A stretch of DNA of 9,230 bases, taken from assembly GCA_029881175.1 (NCBI GenBank), contig JAOUNC010000079.1:1-9230 (forward strand). The letters are read 5' to 3'. The position numbers and the translations under genes were made by a program. A model generated the notes under the pieces. That model searched no databases and was not told the DNA's origin. It saw only the letters and a list, made by a program, of their open reading frames with translations. Every line of letters starts with the position of its first letter. The stretch's first letter is position 1. Below, piece by piece: positions 6,428 to 9,230 of this stretch. The stretch comes from Nitrospirota bacterium. Its GTDB lineage: Bacteria > Nitrospirota > Nitrospiria > Nitrospirales > UBA8639.

Positions 6428-7645
6428 ATGACGACATTATGTTCTAGCCTTCAACGGGAATTGGAGAAAGCCCGGAGACGGACAGATAGTCTATTTGCAC
6501 TGATAAGCCCGGAGGCCATGTATGCTCGTCCGATTCCTGAGCGGCATCGATTGATTTTTTATCTAGGGCATCTCGAAGCGTTTGACTGGAATCAATTATG
6601 TCGCTGGACGTTGGGTAAACCTGCATTTCATTCTTCATTTGACGAATTATTTGAGGCGGGTATTGATCCGGTCGTGGGTACGGCTTCGACCGATACACCT
6701 TCTGATTGGCCAACAATCGGTGAAGTGGAAGACTACAATACACGAGTGAGGCAAGAGGTCGATCGAGCCTTAGAGCATGTACCAGAGGAGATGGTTCATG
6801 TGGCGATTGAACACCGTCTCATGCATGTCGAAACGACCGTGTATTTATTACATCAATTGGATTCCAGTCAGAAACAGACGCCTCTTTCCGTACCGCTTTT
6901 CTTACATGGGCAAGCTCCTTCTGAAGAAATGATAGAGATCCCAGAAGGGTCGGCCCGTTTAGGTCGTCGTTCTGAAGAGGGGTTTGGTTGGGACAATGAA
7001 TTTGAGGAACATGAGGTCTTCGTTCCCGTCTTTGCGATGAGTCGCTATAAAACCACCAATGGCCAATATCTGCAATTTGTGAATGAAGGAGGCACGCCTC
7101 CTGCCTTCTGGAAACGTCAAGGCGATCAGTGGGTGTTAGAGACGATGTTCGAACGTGTGCCATTACCACTTTCGTGGCCGGTGTATGTGACCCATCAACA
7201 GGCGCAGGCCTATGCCGATTGGAAGGGATTCGCGCTTCCCACGGAAGCGCAGTTTCATCGTGCGGCGTATGGAACTCCCTCTGGTATTGAGCAGGAATTT
7301 CCATGGGGCGATGCGCCCGTCCGAACGGCCTATGGGAATTTTGATTTTCAAGCGTGGGACCCCAGGCCCGTCATGGCAGATCCACAGGGGGCCAGCGCGT
7401 TCGGCATTGCTCAACTTGTCGGCAATGGCTGGGAATGGACATCCACCCTGTTTCGTCCGTTTGAAGGGTTCAATCCTCTCCCAACCTATCCCGGATACTC
7501 TGCCCGTTTTTTTGATCAAGATCATTATGTGGTAAAAGGCGGTGGGCCGCAGACCGCCAGCCGGTTGTTGCGGAGATCGTTTCGAAATTGGTTTCGGCAA
7601 GACTACCCCTATGCCCACACGAGTTTTCGTTGCGTCGAGACCTAA
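6428..7645 (+). CDS. egtB: EgtB-like iron-dependent sulfoxide synthase (ergothioneine biosynthesis)
   Basis: EgtB is a non-heme iron enzyme that uses oxygen to join hercynine to a cysteine thiol with S-oxidation. The 405-residue protein has the family's two domains: a DinB-like helical bundle (about 1-145) and an FGE-sulfatase/C-type-lectin-like domain (about 165-405). Predicted iron ligands are H48 (YLGHLEAFDWN) and H129 and H133 in HRLMHVE, the H-x3-H-x-E motif. The second domain shows ALPTEAQFHRAAYG (269-282), FPWGD (291-295), VGNGWEWTSTLF (331-342) and RRSFRNWFRQDYPYAHTSFR (382-401). Two motifs vary from the usual: GNGWEWT where GNVWEWT is common, and VKGGG in place of RGGS. No egtA or egtC is seen, and MHVETTVYLLHQL reminds me of cysteine-using EgtB enzymes, so direct use of cysteine is plausible but unproven. 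SenA, the selenoneine homologue, is less likely because no senB or senC is present. Confidence 0.9.
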   Translation: MTTLCSSLQRELEKARRRTDSLFALISPEAMYARPIPERHRLIFYLGHLEAFDWNQLCRWTLGKPAFHSSFDELFEAGIDPVVGTASTDTPSDWPTIGEVEDYNTRVRQEVDRALEHVPEEMVHVAIEHRLMHVETTVYLLHQLDSSQKQTPLSVPLFLHGQAPSEEMIEIPEGSARLGRRSEEGFGWDNEFEEHEVFVPVFAMSRYKTTNGQYLQFVNEGGTPPAFWKRQGDQWVLETMFERVPLPLSWPVYVTHQQAQAYADWKGFALPTEAQFHRAAYGTPSGIEQEFPWGDAPVRTAYGNFDFQAWDPRPVMADPQGASAFGIAQLVGNGWEWTSTLFRPFEGFNPLPTYPGYSARFFDQDHYVVKGGGPQTASRLLRRSFRNWFRQDYPYAHTSFRCVET

Positions 7646-7712
7646 TGTGACCGTTCGTAGCGCTTTGTGTTCCTCGCTTATCTGGTTTTCAATCCTCTCG
7701 CACCCCATTAAT

Positions 7713-7725
7713 TGAGATAATCTCA
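7713..7725. promoter_or_regulatory. 13-bp palindrome upstream of the S-component/ATPase gene (operator candidate)
   Basis: TGAGATAATCTCA is a perfect palindrome around a central A, 19 bases before the ATG at 7745 and 67 bases after the egtB stop. It has no T run, so it does not look like a terminator. Its position suits an operator for a dimeric regulator; no regulator gene is in view. Confidence 0.35.
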
Positions 7726-7744
7726 CCAATTTCCTCCAAATTTT

Positions 7745-9230
7745 ATGAGCGATCTTTATGCTTTTTATGATCCGCGTCGCTGGTGGGCGGATTTGGCGGG
7801 TGTCTGGGAGGATACACGACTGATCGTCGTGACGGCTCAGATTGCCGCGATTTACGCGGCTATTCTCATTCCTTTCAAGGCAGGTATTCCTATCATTCCC
7901 GGATTTGTGGAGCTGCGCCCGGCCAATGCTATCCCAATTGTCGCGTCATTGTTATTTGGTCCGGCGGCGGCGTGGGGTGCGGGTATTGGCAATATTATCG
8001 GAGATTGTTTTGGGACGTTAGGCCCTGCCAGTGTGTTTGGTTTTTTGGGGAATTTTCTCTTTGGCTATCTTCCTTATTTGATGTGGGGGCATTTGGGATG
8101 GTTGTCGTCAGGACAGCCGCCGATGGTGCAGTCTTGGCGACAAGGCCTGGAATATGGATTGGTCTGCGTGGTGGCGTCTGGTGTGTGTGCTGGCATCATT
8201 GCTTGGGGAGTGGAGCTGTTGGGGTTGCTTCCTTTTATTGTACTCGCGCCAGCGATTTTTTTTAACAATATTGTGATGGGATTGTTCTTGGGGCCACCCC
8301 TCTTAGGATTTCTTTATCCTCGTGTTCAACGGTGGCATCTACGATATGAGGACATCCGCCCGTCTTTTGTACCACTTGCTCACTCTGGTATTTCCCCAAA
8401 GATGGCTTCTATAGAAAATGATGTGCTCTCGGATTCCACAGAGCTCCGAGCTCCTTTGCCTTTATTAGATTGTCGAGATCTTTCGTTTTACTATTCCACC
8501 CACACACATCCTGCTCTTCAGAATATTTCTTTCTCGATTAAATCTCGCGAAATGGTCATGCTGTTGGGGCGCAGCGGGTCGGGCAAGTCCACGCTCTGCT
8601 ATGTCTGCAATGGACTCATCCCGCACATGATTCCAGGGAGATTTTCTGGTGCGTTACACCTATGTGGAGAAGACACGCGTGCCAACCCCGTTTGGAAGCG
8701 TGCGGATCGTGTGGGATTGGTCTTTCAGGATTTTGAAACACAATTGATCGGCACGACCGTCGGAGCAGAATTGTTGCATCCGTTGGAATATCGTGAGCCG
8801 CCTTTTGCCTTACAGGAGATTCAACGACGCATGGCCCATGCGCTCAGTTGCGTTGGATTGGAGCCCTGCCTTGACCGCGATCCAATGATGATGTCTGGCG
8901 GACAACGTCAACGGCTCGTAATGGCCTCAGTTCTCGTCCAAGAGCCGCAACTCTTGATATTGGATGAACCCAGCTCGGATTTGGATCCCGCCAGTCGCAC
9001 CCAATTGCGTCAAGCGCTGCGGCAACTACGAGATGCGGGTATGAGCTTGATGATGACCGAACAAGATCATGACGATCTTCAATTGGCTGACCGTGTGATC
9101 CTGCTTGATGAAGGCCGATTGGTGTGGGAAGGATCGCCGGACATGTTGCTGCGTCATCCGAATATGATGCGACAACGAGGTATCAGACCTCTAGCCTTGA
9201 CGGAATGTTTTGAGGAATTGGAGTGTGATC
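7745..9230 (+). CDS. ECF-type S-component fused to a CbiO/EcfA-type ATPase, C-terminus beyond the window
   Basis: The frame is open from an ATG at 7745 to the window end, 495 complete codons. Residues about 25-192 form a membrane protein of five or six helices. ELRPANAIPIVASLLFGP (56-73) and the Gly-rich AAWGAGIGNIIGDCFG (75-90) resemble QueT-like vitamin-transporter S-components. A hydrophilic linker (about 200-238) leads to an ATPase with Walker A GRSGSGKST (275-283), the Q-loop VFQDFETQLIGTTV (326-339), signature MSGGQRQR (383-390), Walker B LLILDEP (403-409) and D-loop SSDLD (410-414). After strand six, where THD or TEHD is usual, this protein reads TEQDHDDLQLAD (438-449), so the switch histidine seems lost. 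In ECF systems two ATPases and an EcfT scaffold drive the S-component, so a second ATPase domain or an ecfT gene may follow. The substrate is unknown. No good ribosome site precedes the ATG. Confidence 0.85.
   Translation, partial: MSDLYAFYDPRRWWADLAGVWEDTRLIVVTAQIAAIYAAILIPFKAGIPIIPGFVELRPANAIPIVASLLFGPAAAWGAGIGNIIGDCFGTLGPASVFGFLGNFLFGYLPYLMWGHLGWLSSGQPPMVQSWRQGLEYGLVCVVASGVCAGIIAWGVELLGLLPFIVLAPAIFFNNIVMGLFLGPPLLGFLYPRVQRWHLRYEDIRPSFVPLAHSGISPKMASIENDVLSDSTELRAPLPLLDCRDLSFYYSTHTHPALQNISFSIKSREMVMLLGRSGSGKSTLCYVCNGLIPHMIPGRFSGALHLCGEDTRANPVWKRADRVGLVFQDFETQLIGTTVGAELLHPLEYREPPFALQEIQRRMAHALSCVGLEPCLDRDPMMMSGGQRQRLVMASVLVQEPQLLILDEPSSDLDPASRTQLRQALRQLRDAGMSLMMTEQDHDDLQLADRVILLDEGRLVWEGSPDMLLRHPNMMRQRGIRPLALTECFEELECD

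Noticed and set aside
6193..6447. Small plus-strand frame of 84 codons ahead of egtB
   Set aside because: No ribosome site or family resemblance; it runs through the hairpin and overlaps the egtB start in another frame.
6819..7304. Minus-strand open frame of 161 codons opposite egtB
   Set aside because: Shadow of egtB with no domain signal or ribosome site.
6428..7645. Reading egtB as SenA (selenoneine synthase)
   Set aside because: No SelD-like senC or glycosyltransferase senB is nearby, while egtD and a PLP enzyme point to ergothioneine.
7163..7729. Minus-strand open frame of 188 codons opposite egtB
   Set aside because: It lies almost wholly antisense to the well-supported egtB and shows no recognisable motif.
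7783..8265. Plus-strand open frame of 160 codons rich in Gly and Cys
   Set aside because: It is an alternative frame of the S-component gene starting at 7745, whose frame gives a coherent membrane protein and ATPase.

Overview
The window (about 50% G+C) looks like a chromosomal stretch from a Gram-negative-type bacterium. This rests on a lipoprotein-anchored binding protein, an OpuC-type ABC importer and an ECF-type transporter. I cannot fix the taxon. A Nitrospira-like origin is only a guess from the gene mix and base composition.

The core, about 2470-7645, is an ergothioneine locus. On the minus strand, read right to left, are an ABC ATPase (5363-6106), a binding-protein/permease fusion of the glycine-betaine/choline/ergothioneine importer family (3739-5352), and egtD, the histidine N-alpha-trimethyltransferase (2470-3453). 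Divergent from them on the plus strand is egtB, the iron-dependent sulfoxide synthase (6428-7645). EgtD would make hercynine from histidine and SAM. EgtB would add sulfur oxidatively, from cysteine or gamma-glutamylcysteine. A PLP-dependent C-S lyase would finish the molecule. The N-terminal 141 residues of a class V aminotransferase-fold PLP enzyme at the left edge (1-425, minus) are a candidate for that last step, though two gaps and an unrelated gene separate it from egtD. No egtA or egtC is visible. The two-component importer beside egtD and egtB resembles EgtU/EgtV, so the locus may combine synthesis and uptake of ergothioneine or a related betaine.

Left of egtD lies a gene-poor stretch of about 830 bases (1641-2469). 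It holds an imperfect inverted repeat pair about 300 bp apart, possibly a MITE or IS relic, plus several hairpins. Next comes an orphan family-1 sugar-type solute-binding lipoprotein (507-1640) that appears to lack its usual C-terminus and has no permease genes beside it.

Right of egtB an open gene (7745 to the window end) encodes an ECF-type membrane S-component fused to a CbiO/EcfA-type ATPase. Its usual switch histidine appears to be replaced. The gene continues beyond the window, so a second ATPase domain may follow. No RNA gene, CRISPR array or intact transposase was seen.
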